Shown here: one piece after another, positions 50,549-59,360 of the stretch | Position numbering within the stretch: position 1 is the first letter of the stretch | Layout of the letters: the number at the start of each line of letters is the position of its first letter | Assembly: GCF_011758745.1 (NCBI RefSeq) | Contig: NZ_JAANOV010000001.1 | Location: forward strand, 2,356,001-2,420,000 | Origin: Amycolatopsis granulosa | Lineage (GTDB): Bacteria > Actinomycetota > Actinomycetes > Mycobacteriales > Pseudonocardiaceae | DNA: 64,000 bases | Reading direction: 5' to 3' | Notes under the pieces: generated by a model | Seen by the model: only the letters and a program-made list of their open reading frames with translations | Database searches by the model: none | Told to the model about the DNA's origin: nothing | Program-made: the position numbers and the translations under genes

Positions 50549-51513
50549 GCAGGAAATCGTGTCACACCGGGCCGTGGTTCGTCCCGCGAGCGCACCTGCC
50601 GCATGGGCGGCCGGTCGGCGACCAGGACGTCGGTGACCTGCGGCCGCCACGTTCCGTCGTCGGGGACGAACTGGGTCAGCGCACCGGAGGCGCCCGCGTC
50701 GATCCCGCAGCGCGCCAGCGCCGTGCCGAGGATCTGCCGGGCCATGACGCCCAGCTGCAGCAGCGACCGGTTGCGGTGCTTGCGCACCCCGAGGTTGACC
50801 TGCGCGAGCCCGTCCATGCCGTACCGGGCCTCGGCGTCGAGCAGCAGCCCGATCTCCACGCCGTACCCGGCCGCGAACGGCACCGACTCGAGGAACTCGC
50901 GGGTCGCCGCGTACTCGCCGCCCAGCGGCTGGACCACCGACGACAGCGCGGGCCGCAACGCGGACAGCACCGGCCGCGCGAGCAGCTCGGTGACCCGGCC
51001 GCCGCCGGTGCCTGCCTCGGCCGTCTCCAGCCGCAGCGGCCGCCGGTAGAACCCCTTCACCAGGTGCACGTCCTCGGCGAGCAGCAGCGGGCCGAGCAGC
51101 GCGGGCACGAACCCGGGGTCGGGGTCGACCAGGTCGGAGTCGAGGAACACGACGAGGTCCCCGGTGGTCGCGGCGAGCGACCGCCACAGCACCTCACCCT
51201 TGCCCGGCAGCGGTTCGAGGTGCGGCAGCACGTCCTCGCGGCGCACGACCCGCGCGCCGGCCGCCGCGGCGACCTCGATCGTCGCGTCCGTGGAACCGGA
51301 GTCCACCACCACGAGCTCGTCGACGAGGGTGCCGGCCAGTGGCCGCACCGAGGCGATCACGTCACCGACCGTCTCCTCCTCGTCGAGCGCGGGCAGCACC
51401 ACCGACACGGTCCGGCCCGCTTTCGCCCGAACCAGGTCAGCCGGGTCGAAATCGGGCTCCTGCCACGTGCGCCGCGCGAACCAGCCGGTGTCCATGACCG
51501 CCGATCGTGCCAT
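50545..51513 (-). CDS. gpgS: glucosyl-3-phosphoglycerate synthase
   Basis: 322 residues; ATG at 51513, with ATG six codons on as alternative. GT81 glycosyltransferase: VSVVLPALDEEETVGDV, the DSD metal motif at 125-127, VKGFYRRPLR and QPLGGEYAATREFL. Nearly collinear with mycobacterial GpgS (Rv1208). Makes glucosyl-3-phosphoglycerate from NDP-glucose and 3-phosphoglycerate, the first step to glucosylglycerate and methylglucose lipopolysaccharide. Confidence 0.95.
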   Translation of the reverse strand: MARSAVMDTGWFARRTWQEPDFDPADLVRAKAGRTVSVVLPALDEEETVGDVIASVRPLAGTLVDELVVVDSGSTDATIEVAAAAGARVVRREDVLPHLEPLPGKGEVLWRSLAATTGDLVVFLDSDLVDPDPGFVPALLGPLLLAEDVHLVKGFYRRPLRLETAEAGTGGGRVTELLARPVLSALRPALSSVVQPLGGEYAATREFLESVPFAAGYGVEIGLLLDAEARYGMDGLAQVNLGVRKHRNRSLLQLGVMARQILGTALARCGIDAGASGALTQFVPDDGTWRPQVTDVLVADRPPMRQVRSRDEPRPGVTRFPA

Positions 51514-51542
51514 GCTGGGATCGACGACGAACGGGAGGAACC

Positions 51543-52214
51543 GTGCTTTACCAGCTCATCCGCGTCCTGGCGGTCCCGGTGGTCAAACTGATCTACCGGC
51601 CGGAGGTGCGTGGCGCGGACCGGGTTCCCGAGCACGGGCCGGTGATCCTCGCGCCGAACCACCGGGCGGCCGTGGACACGACGCTGCTCGCGCTGGTCAG
51701 CCCGCGGCGGGTGCGGTTCCTCGGCAAGGCGGAGTACTTCACCGGCAAGGGGCTGAAGGGCCGGTTGATGGCCGCGTTCCTGGACGCGGTGGGGTTCGTG
51801 CCGGTCGAACGCGGCAACGCGAAGGCCGGGCTGGCCGCGCTGGAGTCCGGCCGCAAGGTGCTCGACGAGGGCGGCGTGTTCGGCATCTACCCGGAGGGCA
51901 CCCGGTCGCTGGACGGCCGGCTGCACCGCGGGCACACCGGCGTCGGGTCGCTCGCGCTGGCGACCGGCGCGAAGGTGGTGCCCGTGGCGCTGATCGGGAC
52001 GGAGAAGCTGGTGCCGAACGGCAAGCTGTTCCCGCGGTTCGCGAAGGTCGTCGTGGAGTTCGGCGAGCCGCTGGACTTCTCGCGCTACGACGGGCTGGAC
52101 GCCTCACCGGCCATCCGGCGCGCGGTCACCGACGAGGTGATGTACGCGATCGCCGAGCTGTCCGGGCAGGAGTACGTGGACAAGTACCACAAGCGGCCCG
52201 GGGAAGCCGCCTAG
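51543..52214 (+). CDS. 1-acylglycerol-3-phosphate acyltransferase family protein
   Basis: 223 residues from GTG with GGGAGG. PlsC motifs: NHRAAVDT (H-x4-D) at about 38-45, GRLMAAFLDAVGFVPVERG, and PEGTRS near 121-126. Acylates lysophosphatidate or a related lipid alcohol at the membrane. Divergent from gpgS across about 30 bp. Confidence 0.92.
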   Translation: MLYQLIRVLAVPVVKLIYRPEVRGADRVPEHGPVILAPNHRAAVDTTLLALVSPRRVRFLGKAEYFTGKGLKGRLMAAFLDAVGFVPVERGNAKAGLAALESGRKVLDEGGVFGIYPEGTRSLDGRLHRGHTGVGSLALATGAKVVPVALIGTEKLVPNGKLFPRFAKVVVEFGEPLDFSRYDGLDASPAIRRAVTDEVMYAIAELSGQEYVDKYHKRPGEAA

Positions 52215-52262
52215 CACTCCCGCTGAAGATCGTGCTCCGGCCGGCCGGACCGGGTGGACTGA

Positions 52263-52877
52263 TCAGCGTTGCGCTGCCGGCCAGGCCGCCAGCGCCAGTT
52301 CGGCCACCTCGGTCAGCTGAGTGGCGGTGGCGCCGTCCTGGGCTCGTTGCGAGAGTCCCTGGAGGACGGTGGCGAAGTACTCGGCCAGGGCGCGGGGGCT
52401 GGCCTCGGCGGGCAGTTCCCCCGCCCGCTGTGCCTCCCGCAGCCGGGCCTCGAACCCCGCTACGTTCTTGTTGCGCAGGTCACGCAGGAATGCGCGCACT
52501 TCGGTGTCCTGCGGGCTGACGTTGATCGCCGCGCTCATGGCCAGGCAGCCCGCCGGGTGCGAGGGGTCCGGGTAGATGACCGCGGCCTCCCGGAGGATGC
52601 GCGCGAACGCCCGGTAAGCCGTGGGCTCCTCGCGAAGCGCCGCACCGGCGAAGCCGCCGACAGCTGACCGGCCGTAGGCCTCGACGACTTCCTCGAACAG
52701 CGACTTCTTGTCCCCGAAGGCCGCGTACAGGCTTCCTGAGCGGATGCCCATCGCCTCGGTCAGCTCGCCGATGGAAACGCCTTCGTAGCCGCGCTCCCAG
52801 AACAGGCGCGTGGCCGCGGTGAGCGCGGCTGCGCGGTCGAAGGTGCGCGGGCGGCCGCGTTTCGCTGTCTCGGTCAT
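52263..52877 (-). CDS. TetR/AcrR family regulator
   Basis: 204 residues. N-terminal HTH at about 37-57 (SIGELTEAMGIRSGSLYAAFGDKKSLF), after a basic start (TAKRGRPRTFDRAAAL). Contains a single Cys111 and the PDPSHPAGCLAMSAA segment of the AcrR/NemR-like subgroup that senses electrophiles or oxidants through a Cys. Divergent from an SDR gene over an inverted repeat. A -10 TAGAAT (plus 52885-52890) lies 7 nt before the ATG, a leaderless start. Confidence 0.9.
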   Translation of the reverse strand: MTETAKRGRPRTFDRAAALTAATRLFWERGYEGVSIGELTEAMGIRSGSLYAAFGDKKSLFEEVVEAYGRSAVGGFAGAALREEPTAYRAFARILREAAVIYPDPSHPAGCLAMSAAINVSPQDTEVRAFLRDLRNKNVAGFEARLREAQRAGELPAEASPRALAEYFATVLQGLSQRAQDGATATQLTEVAELALAAWPAAQR

Positions 52878-52896
52878 ACGTCACATTCTAGAACGC

Positions 52897-52933
52897 TCGA
52901 CCAACAAACCGTGCTACGGTCTTTCTTGGTCGA
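52897..52933. promoter_or_regulatory. nested operator-like inverted repeats, TetR/SDR gap
   Basis: TCGACCAA (52897-52904) and TTGGTCGA (52926-52933) form an 8-bp inverted repeat around ACCGT-GCT-ACGGT (52908-52920). The inner copy overlaps a TACGGT -10 for the SDR gene. A TetR repressor bound here would control both genes. Confidence 0.55.
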
Positions 52934-52964
52934 TCACTCAACAAATGGAAGGTGGCCTACGATC

Positions 52965-53738
52965 ATGGGTACGCAGCAGCTCGAGGGCAAGATCGCGCTC
53001 GTCACCGGAGGCAGCAGGGGCATCGGGCGCGCCGTCGCGGAGCGGCTCGCCCAGGACGGTGCCCTCGTCGCACTGACCTACGCCCGCGACGAAGACGCGG
53101 CGCACGACACCGTGGAGCGCATCCGGAAGGACGGCGGCCGGGCCTTCGCCATCCACGCACCGCTGGGCCGGCACGGCGACGCCGCGGCCCTGTGGTCGGG
53201 CTTCGACGCCGAGATCCGCCACCACGCACCCGGGCCGGCCGTCGACATCATCGTCAACAACGCGGGTATCGGACGCAGTGCGGACCTGGCCGCACTGACC
53301 GAGGACGGGTTCGACGAGGTCTTCGCCGTCAACGTGCGAGCGCCGTTCTTCATCGTGCAAGAGGGCCTGAAACGACTGCGCGACGCCGGCCGGATCATCA
53401 ACATCTCCAGCGGCGCGGCCCACCTCGCCATGCCGGAGGCCATCGCCTACGGCGCCACCAAGAGCGCCCTGGACAACTTCACCCGCAACCTCGCCAAGGA
53501 GCTGGGCGCCCGGGGCATCACCGTGAACTCGGTCGCGCCCGGGATCATCGACACCGACGTCAACGCGGGGTGGCTGCGGGGCAACCCGGAGGCCGAAGCC
53601 CACGCGGCTTCCCTCGCCGCGCTGGGCCGCGTGGGCCGCCCGGAGGACGTGGCCGACGTCGTGGCCTTCCTCGCCTCGGACGACGCGCGCTGGGTCACCG
53701 GCAAGGTGGTCGACGCGACCGGCGGCTCCGGCCTGTGA
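52965..53738 (+). CDS. short-chain dehydrogenase/reductase
   Basis: 257 residues. Rossmann motif TGGSRGIG at 14-21, NNAG near 98, Ser148, and the catalytic Tyr162-x3-Lys166 (YGATK). Classical SDR, 3-oxoacyl-reductase-like. Ribosome site GGAAGGTGG. Divergent from the TetR gene that likely represses it; substrate probably an aldehyde or ketone, in keeping with the Cys-type regulator. Confidence 0.92.
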   Translation: MGTQQLEGKIALVTGGSRGIGRAVAERLAQDGALVALTYARDEDAAHDTVERIRKDGGRAFAIHAPLGRHGDAAALWSGFDAEIRHHAPGPAVDIIVNNAGIGRSADLAALTEDGFDEVFAVNVRAPFFIVQEGLKRLRDAGRIINISSGAAHLAMPEAIAYGATKSALDNFTRNLAKELGARGITVNSVAPGIIDTDVNAGWLRGNPEAEAHAASLAALGRVGRPEDVADVVAFLASDDARWVTGKVVDATGGSGL

Positions 53739-53745
53739 GCCCGCG

Positions 53746-53787
53746 CCCCCGGGCGGGAGTCCCACCACGGGACCTCCCGCCCGGGGG
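53746..53787. terminator. bidirectional hairpin between SDR and LOG genes
   Basis: CCCCCGGGCGGGAG/TCCC pairs with GGGACCTCCCGCCCGGGGG across a 5-nt loop with one bulge. Very stable stem, no U-run; between convergent genes. Confidence 0.75.
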
Positions 53788-53852
53788 AACTCACCGGTGG
53801 GATCGGGTGCGAGAGGCGAACCGGTTCGCGCGGTGGGCGGGGTGCCCGGCCG

Positions 53853-54419
53853 CTACTGCCACTTCGCCACGTCGGGCGCCCGGTAGGCCGCGAACGCGTC
53901 CAGCAGCGCGGCGGGGTCCTCGTCCACGAAGACCAGGTCCCGGTGCTCCGGGCGCAGGAACTTCTCCGCCACCATGTGGTCGATGAAGTCGCGGAACGGC
54001 CGGTAGTACCCGGCCACGTCGACCAGCCCGATCGGCTTGCCGTGCAGCCCCAGCTGCGCCCAGGTCCAGACCTCGGCCAGCTCCTCGAGGGTGCCCGCCC
54101 CGCCGGGCAGGGCGAGGAAGGCGTCGGCGTACTCGGCCATCTTCGCCTTGCGCTCGTGCATGTCGGCGGTCACCACCAGCTCCGACAGGTGGTCGTGAGC
54201 GATCTCGACGCGCTTGAGGTGCTCCGGGATCACGCCGATCACCTCGCCGCCCGCGGCCAGCGCGCCACCGGCGACCGCACCCATCAGGCCGACGCTCGCG
54301 CCGCCGTACACCAGTCCGATGCCGCGCTCGGCGAGCAGCTTGCCCAGCCCGGTGGCCGCGTCGGCGTACACCGGATCGCCGCCGCCGGACGACCCGCAAA
54401 ACACACAGATCCGCTTCAC
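53853..54419 (-). CDS. LOG family protein (TIGR00730), copy 1
   Basis: 188 residues from GTG. LOG signature PGGAGTLEE near 105 and GGASVGLMGAVAG near 42. LOG proteins release cytokinin-type bases from nucleoside monophosphates (phosphoribohydrolase). It starts right at the stop of the second LOG gene, so the two are an operon. Some bacterial LOG-fold proteins have no cytokinin role. Confidence 0.9.
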   Translation of the reverse strand: MKRICVFCGSSGGGDPVYADAATGLGKLLAERGIGLVYGGASVGLMGAVAGGALAAGGEVIGVIPEHLKRVEIAHDHLSELVVTADMHERKAKMAEYADAFLALPGGAGTLEELAEVWTWAQLGLHGKPIGLVDVAGYYRPFRDFIDHMVAEKFLRPEHRDLVFVDEDPAALLDAFAAYRAPDVAKWQ

Positions 54420-55205
54420 CTAGTGCGTGTCCTCCCATGCCTTGTAGGCATCCTCGACCATCGCGACCGCCTCGTCCACGTCGTCGGTGAGGTGCAGCAG
54501 CGCGAGGTCCGAATCGCTGATCTTGCCCTGGGCGTGCACCGAGTCGCGCACCCAGTCGTAGAGCCCGCCCCAGTAGGACCGTCCGAACAGGACCACCGGG
54601 AACTTCGTCACCTTCTTGGTCTGGACCAGCGTGAGCGCCTCGAACAACTCGTCCAGTGTGCCGAACCCGCCGGGCAGGCAGATGAACGCCTGCGCGTACT
54701 TGATGAACATCGTCTTGCGGGCGAAGAAATACCGGAAGTTCACCCCGAGATCGACCCACGGGTTCAGACCCTGCTCGAACGGCAGCTCGATGCCCAGCCC
54801 GACGGACAGACCGCCGGCTTCCGACGCGCCGCGGTTGACCGCCTCCATCGCGCCCGGGCCGCCGCCGGTGATCACGGCGAACCCGGCGCCGGCCAGGCCG
54901 GCACCGATCTTGCGGCCCAGCTCGTACTCGGGGTGGTCGCGGGGCGTGCGGGCGGAACCGAACACGGTGACCGCGCGCGGCACCTCGGCCAGCGCGCCGA
55001 AGCCCTCGACGAACTCGGCCTGGATGCGCATGACCCGCCACGGGTCGGTGTGCACCCAGTCGCTGGGCCCGCGCGAGTCGAGCAGGCGCTGGTCGGTCGT
55101 GGTCGACTCGATGCGCCGGTCGCGGCGCAGCACGACCGGTCCCCGCTGCTTCTCCCGCGGGTGCTCGGGATACTCGGACGTTCCGTCCACCTCTGACCCT
55201 GTCAC
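54420..55205 (-). CDS. LOG family protein (TIGR00730), copy 2 (Rv1205-like)
   Basis: 261 residues from GTG with GGCGAGG upstream. The longer N terminus (about 75 residues) is of the type-II LOG form; core motifs GGGPGAMEAVNRG and PGGFGTLDE are present. It follows dapE with a 10-nt gap. In Mycobacterium Rv1205 stands near dapE and gpgS. Predicted cytokinin-riboside 5'-phosphate phosphoribohydrolase. Confidence 0.9.
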   Translation of the reverse strand: MTGSEVDGTSEYPEHPREKQRGPVVLRRDRRIESTTTDQRLLDSRGPSDWVHTDPWRVMRIQAEFVEGFGALAEVPRAVTVFGSARTPRDHPEYELGRKIGAGLAGAGFAVITGGGPGAMEAVNRGASEAGGLSVGLGIELPFEQGLNPWVDLGVNFRYFFARKTMFIKYAQAFICLPGGFGTLDELFEALTLVQTKKVTKFPVVLFGRSYWGGLYDWVRDSVHAQGKISDSDLALLHLTDDVDEAVAMVEDAYKAWEDTH

Positions 55206-55215
55206 CTCGCCGAGC

Positions 55216-56292
55216 TTACTGGGCCAGGAAGTCCCGCAGCACCCGCGTAACCTGCCGGATCTCCCGGGCCGCCACGCGCTCCTCGCGGGTGTGCGCGAGG
55301 GTCGGATCACCCGGGCCGAAGTTCACCGCCGGCATGCCCAGCGCGGCGAACCGGGCCACGTCGGTCCAGCCCAGTTTCGCCGCGACCCGGCCGCCCGCCG
55401 CCTCGACCAGCTCGGCCGTCGCGGGCGCGGTCAGCCCGGGCAGCGCGCCCGGTGACAAGTCCACAACGGACAGTTCGTAGCCGTCGAACACCTCCCGCAG
55501 GTGCTTTTCCGCCTGTTCCGCGCTGCGGTCCGGGGCGAACCGGAAGTTCACCGCGAGCACCGCCTCGTCCGGCACGACGTTGCCGGCGACGCCGCCGGAG
55601 ACCCGCACCGCCTGCAGGCCCTCCCGGTAGGTGAGGCCGTCGATGTCCACGGTCCGCGCCTGGTACGCCTCCAGCCGCCGCAGCGGTTCGCCGAGCGCGT
55701 GGATCGCGTTCACACCCATCCACGCCCGCGCGGTGTGGGCGCGCCTGCCGGGCAACCGCAGCTCGACCCGCATGGTGCCCTGGCAGCCGGCCTCGACGAC
55801 CGCGTTCGACGGTTCGCCGACGATCGCCAGGTCACCGGCGAGCCAGTCCGGCAGCTCCCGCTCGATGCGGCCGAGACCGTTGCGCACGGCCTCGACCTCC
55901 TCGTTGTCGTAGAAGACGAACGTGACGTCGTGCCGCGGCTCGGTGACGGTGGCCGCGAGGTGCAGGAACACCGCGTCGCCGCCCTTCATGTCCACCGTGC
56001 CGAGCCCGTGCAGCACCTCGTCGTCGCCGGAGCCCTCGCGGCGCACCGGGAGGTTCTCGTTGACCGGCACGGTGTCCAGGTGCCCGGCGAGCACCACGCG
56101 CGAGCGGCGGCCCAGGTTGGTCCTGGCGAGCACGGCGTCGCCGTTGCGCACCACCTCCAGGTGCCCGGCCTGCGCACGGAGGGCGGACAGCACCGCGTCG
56201 GCGAGCGCGGCCTCCTGACCGGAGACGCTGTGGACGTCCGCCAGCGCGGCGGTCAGGTCGACCGGGTCGGCGTGCAGGTCGAGAGTGGTCAT
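55216..56292 (-). CDS. dapE: succinyl-diaminopimelate desuccinylase
   Basis: 358 residues. M20 metallopeptidase: [10 protein letters not shown] near 67-76, [14 protein letters not shown] near 96, [18 protein letters not shown] and [15 protein letters not shown]; a final His in [11 protein letters not shown]. Cleaves N-succinyl-LL-2,6-diaminopimelate to LL-diaminopimelate. Start ATG; upstream convergence with dapD-operon promoter gap. Same neighbours as mycobacterial Rv1202c. Confidence 0.95.
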   Translation of the reverse strand: MTTLDLHADPVDLTAALADVHSVSGQEAALADAVLSALRAQAGHLEVVRNGDAVLARTNLGRRSRVVLAGHLDTVPVNENLPVRREGSGDDEVLHGLGTVDMKGGDAVFLHLAATVTEPRHDVTFVFYDNEEVEAVRNGLGRIERELPDWLAGDLAIVGEPSNAVVEAGCQGTMRVELRLPGRRAHTARAWMGVNAIHALGEPLRRLEAYQARTVDIDGLTYREGLQAVRVSGGVAGNVVPDEAVLAVNFRFAPDRSAEQAEKHLREVFDGYELSVVDLSPGALPGLTAPATAELVEAAGGRVAAKLGWTDVARFAALGMPAVNFGPGDPTLAHTREERVAAREIRQVTRVLRDFLAQ

Positions 56293-56314
56293 GCCCCGAC
56301 TCTAAGGGGTGCCG

Positions 56315-56320
56315 TACGGT
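56315..56320 (+). promoter_or_regulatory. -10 box of lipoprotein gene
   Basis: TACGGT ends 6 nt before the GTG; leaderless-type. Confidence 0.45.
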
Positions 56321-56326
56321 GAACAC

Positions 56327-56761
56327 GTGCGCACGTGGAAGCCCCTGATCACCCTCGGCGCGGTGGCACTGGTGCTGGCGGGCTGCTCCAACGAGGCCGG
56401 GCCGACCCCGAAGGGCAGTGTCGGCCAGGCGACCAGTCCGTACGCGCTGTCGGTCAAGCTCGACGCCATCACCACCGACGGGTGCTTCCGCGAGCCGGCC
56501 GGATCGACCCCCCGGGGCTGCGCCAAGTACGTCACCGAGCTGGGCAGCGTCCCCGGCCTGGCGCGCGAGCAGGCCGGCACCAAGCACCCGGACCTGGTCG
56601 CCACGGCGAACGACCTGGACAAGGGCATCGGCGCCTACCGCGACAACCACTGCGACACCGTCCCCCAGCCCGGTGGCGCGTGCACCACGGCGCTCACCGC
56701 GATCGCGGACAGCCTGCGGTCGGCGAAGCAACTGGTGGACACCCAGCTGACGAACCACTGA
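56327..56761 (+). CDS. hypothetical lipoprotein
   Basis: 144 residues from GTG. A signal peptide with lipobox LAGC (Cys at about 20) precedes a small domain with three further Cys (CFREP, RGCAKY, NHCDTV, GGACTT). The even number suggests disulfides. No named family seen. A GTG 18 nt upstream is possible. Lies between the dapE and dapD genes. Confidence 0.75.
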   Translation: MRTWKPLITLGAVALVLAGCSNEAGPTPKGSVGQATSPYALSVKLDAITTDGCFREPAGSTPRGCAKYVTELGSVPGLAREQAGTKHPDLVATANDLDKGIGAYRDNHCDTVPQPGGACTTALTAIADSLRSAKQLVDTQLTNH

Positions 56762-56763
56762 GT

Positions 56764-56769
56764 TACGGT
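56764..56769 (+). promoter_or_regulatory. -10 box of dapD
   Basis: TACGGT ends 7 nt before the dapD GTG, leaderless-type; it directly abuts the stop of the lipoprotein gene. Confidence 0.45.
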
Positions 56770-56776
56770 TACGGCC

Positions 56777-57757
56777 GTGAGCGAGCAGACCCCGAACCCC
56801 GAGACCACCGGTGCGCACGGCGTCGGCCTGGCCACCGTCACCACCGACGGGACCGTGCTGGACACCTGGTTCCCCCAGCCCAAGCTGAGCGAGCCCGGCA
56901 CCAGCGGGACCGAGCGGCTGACCCGCGACCAGGCCGCCGAGCTCCTGGGCGAGGAGGCCGCCGCGCTGCTCGGGCCGGACGACGCCCGCGGCGTCGAGGT
57001 GGTCGCGGTCCGCACCACCATCGGCACCCTCGCGCAGCCCCCGGCCGACGCGCACGACGTCTACCTGCGCCTGCACCTGCTGTCGCACCGCCTGGTGCAG
57101 CCGCACGGGCAGAACCTCGACGGCATCTTCGGGCTGCTGGCCAACGTCGTGTGGACCAACCACGGCCCGTGCCAGGTCGAGGGCTTCGAGCGGACCCGCC
57201 TGCGGCTGCGCGCACGCGGCCCGGTCACCGTCTACAGCGTCGACAAGTTCCCGCGGATGGTCGACTACGTGGTGCCGGCCGGTGTCCGGATCGGGGACGC
57301 CGACCGCGTGCGCCTCGGCGCGCACCTGGCCAGTGGCACCACGGTCATGCACGAAGGTTTCGTGAACTTCAACGCCGGCACGCTCGGCGCGTCGATGGTC
57401 GAGGGCCGCATCTCGGCCGGGGTGGTCGTCGGCGACGGCACCGACGTCGGCGGCGGCGCGTCGATCATGGGCACGCTGTCCGGCGGCGGCAAGGAGATCA
57501 TCTCGCTCGGTGAGCGCTGCCTGATCGGCGCCAACGGCGGGGTGGGCATCTCGCTGGGTGACGACTCGGTGGTCGAGGCCGGGCTGTACGTCACCGCGGG
57601 CACGAAGGTCGTGGTCGAGGGCAAGACCGTCAAGGCGCGTGAGCTGTCCGGCATTTCCGGCGCGTTGTTCCGGCGCAACTCCGGGACCGGCGCGGTCGAG
57701 GCCGTGCCGCGCACCGGGGCCGGCATCGAGCTGAACGAAATGCTGCACGCGAACTGA
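56777..57757 (+). CDS. dapD: 2,3,4,5-tetrahydropyridine-2,6-dicarboxylate N-succinyltransferase
   Basis: 326 residues from GTG. N-terminal domain about 1-150, then a left-handed beta-helix hexapeptide-repeat domain: [53 protein letters not shown]. Actinobacterial DapD (Rv1201c type) is this long form. Adds succinyl to the tetrahydrodipicolinate nitrogen, the second-stage step of the succinylase route. Confidence 0.95.
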   Translation: MSEQTPNPETTGAHGVGLATVTTDGTVLDTWFPQPKLSEPGTSGTERLTRDQAAELLGEEAAALLGPDDARGVEVVAVRTTIGTLAQPPADAHDVYLRLHLLSHRLVQPHGQNLDGIFGLLANVVWTNHGPCQVEGFERTRLRLRARGPVTVYSVDKFPRMVDYVVPAGVRIGDADRVRLGAHLASGTTVMHEGFVNFNAGTLGASMVEGRISAGVVVGDGTDVGGGASIMGTLSGGGKEIISLGERCLIGANGGVGISLGDDSVVEAGLYVTAGTKVVVEGKTVKARELSGISGALFRRNSGTGAVEAVPRTGAGIELNEMLHAN

Positions 57758-57771
57758 GTTCGTCCCGCGGC

Positions 57772-57798
57772 CAGGCGCCGGGCTCACCGGCGCCTGGC
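57772..57798. terminator. bidirectional hairpin between dapD and dapC
   Basis: CCAGGCGCCGG and CCGGCGCCTGG, an 11-bp perfect stem with the loop GCTCA; no U-run. Between convergent genes. Confidence 0.75.
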
Positions 57799-57833
57799 AG
57801 GCGGCAGTGCCGCGGCCGATGCCGCACGGGGTG

Positions 57834-58925
57834 CTACTGGAGCCGCTCGGCCGCGGCCTCGACGCGCTCGTCGGTCGCGGTCAGCGCGATCCGGACGTGC
57901 CGGCCGCCCGCGGGACCGTAGAAAGTGCCCGGCGCGACGAGGATCCCGCGCTCGGACAGCCACTGCACGGTCTGCCAGGCGTCCTCCCCGCGGGTGGCCC
58001 ACAGGTACAGCCCGGCCTCGGAGTGGTCGATGTCGAAACCGTTGTCCTGCAACGCCTTGTGCAGCACCACGCGGCGGCGCGCGTAGCGTTCGCGCTGGGT
58101 CTCCAGCGCGCTGTCGTCGGCCAGCGCGGCGGTCATCGCCTCCTGCACCGGGCGCGGCACGATCATGCCGGCGTGCTTGCGCACCGCCAGCAGCCCGGCG
58201 ACCAGCTCCGGGTCACCGGTGACGAACCCGGCCCGGTAGCTCGCCAGGTTCGCGGACTTGGACAGCGAGTGCACGGCCAGCAGGTTGTCGTGGCGGCCGC
58301 CGCACACCGAGGGGTGCAGGATCGACACCGGATCGGCCTCCCAGCCGAGCGCGAGGTAGCACTCGTCGGAGACCACGATCACGTCCTGCTCACGCGCCCA
58401 CTCCACGATGCCGCGGAGGGTGCCCGCATCGGCCACCCGGCCGGTCGGGTTGGACGGCGAGTTCAGCCAGACCATCGCGGGCGGCTCGGCGAGCTCCCGC
58501 GGATCGTCGCTGCGCAGCACGCCGGCACCGGCCAGCAGCGCACCCACTTCGTACGTCGGGTACGCGAGTTCGGGGATCACCACGGTGTCGCCCGGCTCGG
58601 CGCCGAGCAGCCGCGGCAGCCATGCCACGAGCTCCTTGGACCCGATCGTGGGCAGCACCGCCACCGGGTCCACGCCCGTCACGCCGTGCCGCCGGCGCAG
58701 CGCCGCCACCGCGGCGGCGCGCAGTTCGGGCGTGCCGTGCGTGGTCGGGTAGCCCGGGATCTCGGAGACCGACGCCAGCGCGGCCCGGATCGACTCCGGC
58801 ACCGGATCGACCGGAGTGCCGATCGACAGGTCGACCAGGCCACCCGGATGGGACTTGGCCCGCGCCGCGGGCCCGGCGAGCGAGTCCCAGGGGAAGTCGG
58901 GCAGGCCGGTACCGCCGCGGTTCAT
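57834..58925 (-). CDS. dapC: succinyldiaminopimelate transaminase
   Basis: 363 residues; ATG overlaps the ferredoxin stop (ATGA). Class I aminotransferase fold: [30 protein letters not shown], and the PLP Lys in [15 protein letters not shown]. Transfers amino to N-succinyl-2-amino-6-ketopimelate. Pairs with dapE and dapD of this window; fdxC-dapC is the mycobacterial pair. Confidence 0.92.
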   Translation of the reverse strand: MNRGGTGLPDFPWDSLAGPAARAKSHPGGLVDLSIGTPVDPVPESIRAALASVSEIPGYPTTHGTPELRAAAVAALRRRHGVTGVDPVAVLPTIGSKELVAWLPRLLGAEPGDTVVIPELAYPTYEVGALLAGAGVLRSDDPRELAEPPAMVWLNSPSNPTGRVADAGTLRGIVEWAREQDVIVVSDECYLALGWEADPVSILHPSVCGGRHDNLLAVHSLSKSANLASYRAGFVTGDPELVAGLLAVRKHAGMIVPRPVQEAMTAALADDSALETQRERYARRRVVLHKALQDNGFDIDHSEAGLYLWATRGEDAWQTVQWLSERGILVAPGTFYGPAGGRHVRIALTATDERVEAAAERLQ

Positions 58926-59242
58926 TCGCCCTGCGGCGGCAGGTCCTTGATCCACTGGGGATCGTTGCTGGTCTTGCCGACCTTGGAGGCGCCGCCGGGC
59001 GAGCCCAGGCTGTCGAAGAAGTCGACGTTGGCCTTGGTGTACTCGGCCCACTCGTCCGGCACGTCGTCCTCGTAGTAGATCGCCTCGACCGGGCACACCG
59101 GCTCGCAGGCGCCGCAGTCCACGCACTCGTCGGGGTGGATGTAGAGCATGCGGTCGCCCTCGTAGATGCAGTCGACAGGGCACTCGTCGATGCACGCCTT
59201 GTCGAGCACGTCGACGCAGGGCTCGGCGATCACGTACGTCAC
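58922..59242 (-). CDS. fdxC: 7Fe ferredoxin
   Basis: 106 residues from GTG with GGAG. Cys pattern fits Azotobacter FdI-type 7Fe ferredoxins: Cys9, Cys17 and Cys50 for a 3Fe-4S cluster and Cys21, Cys40, Cys43, Cys46 for a 4Fe-4S cluster, with Cys25 spare. Low-potential electron carrier. First gene of the operon with dapC. Confidence 0.95.
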   Translation of the reverse strand: MTYVIAEPCVDVLDKACIDECPVDCIYEGDRMLYIHPDECVDCGACEPVCPVEAIYYEDDVPDEWAEYTKANVDFFDSLGSPGGASKVGKTSNDPQWIKDLPPQGE

Positions 59243-59360
59243 TGCGGTCTCCTGCTAGGTCAAAGGATCCACTACTCATGCTGGACATTACGCGCAGACG
59301 TGGTGGCCTTCCACAGTGAGGCCACCCTTAATCCGGCGGCCGGCGAGCACAATGGGAGCC

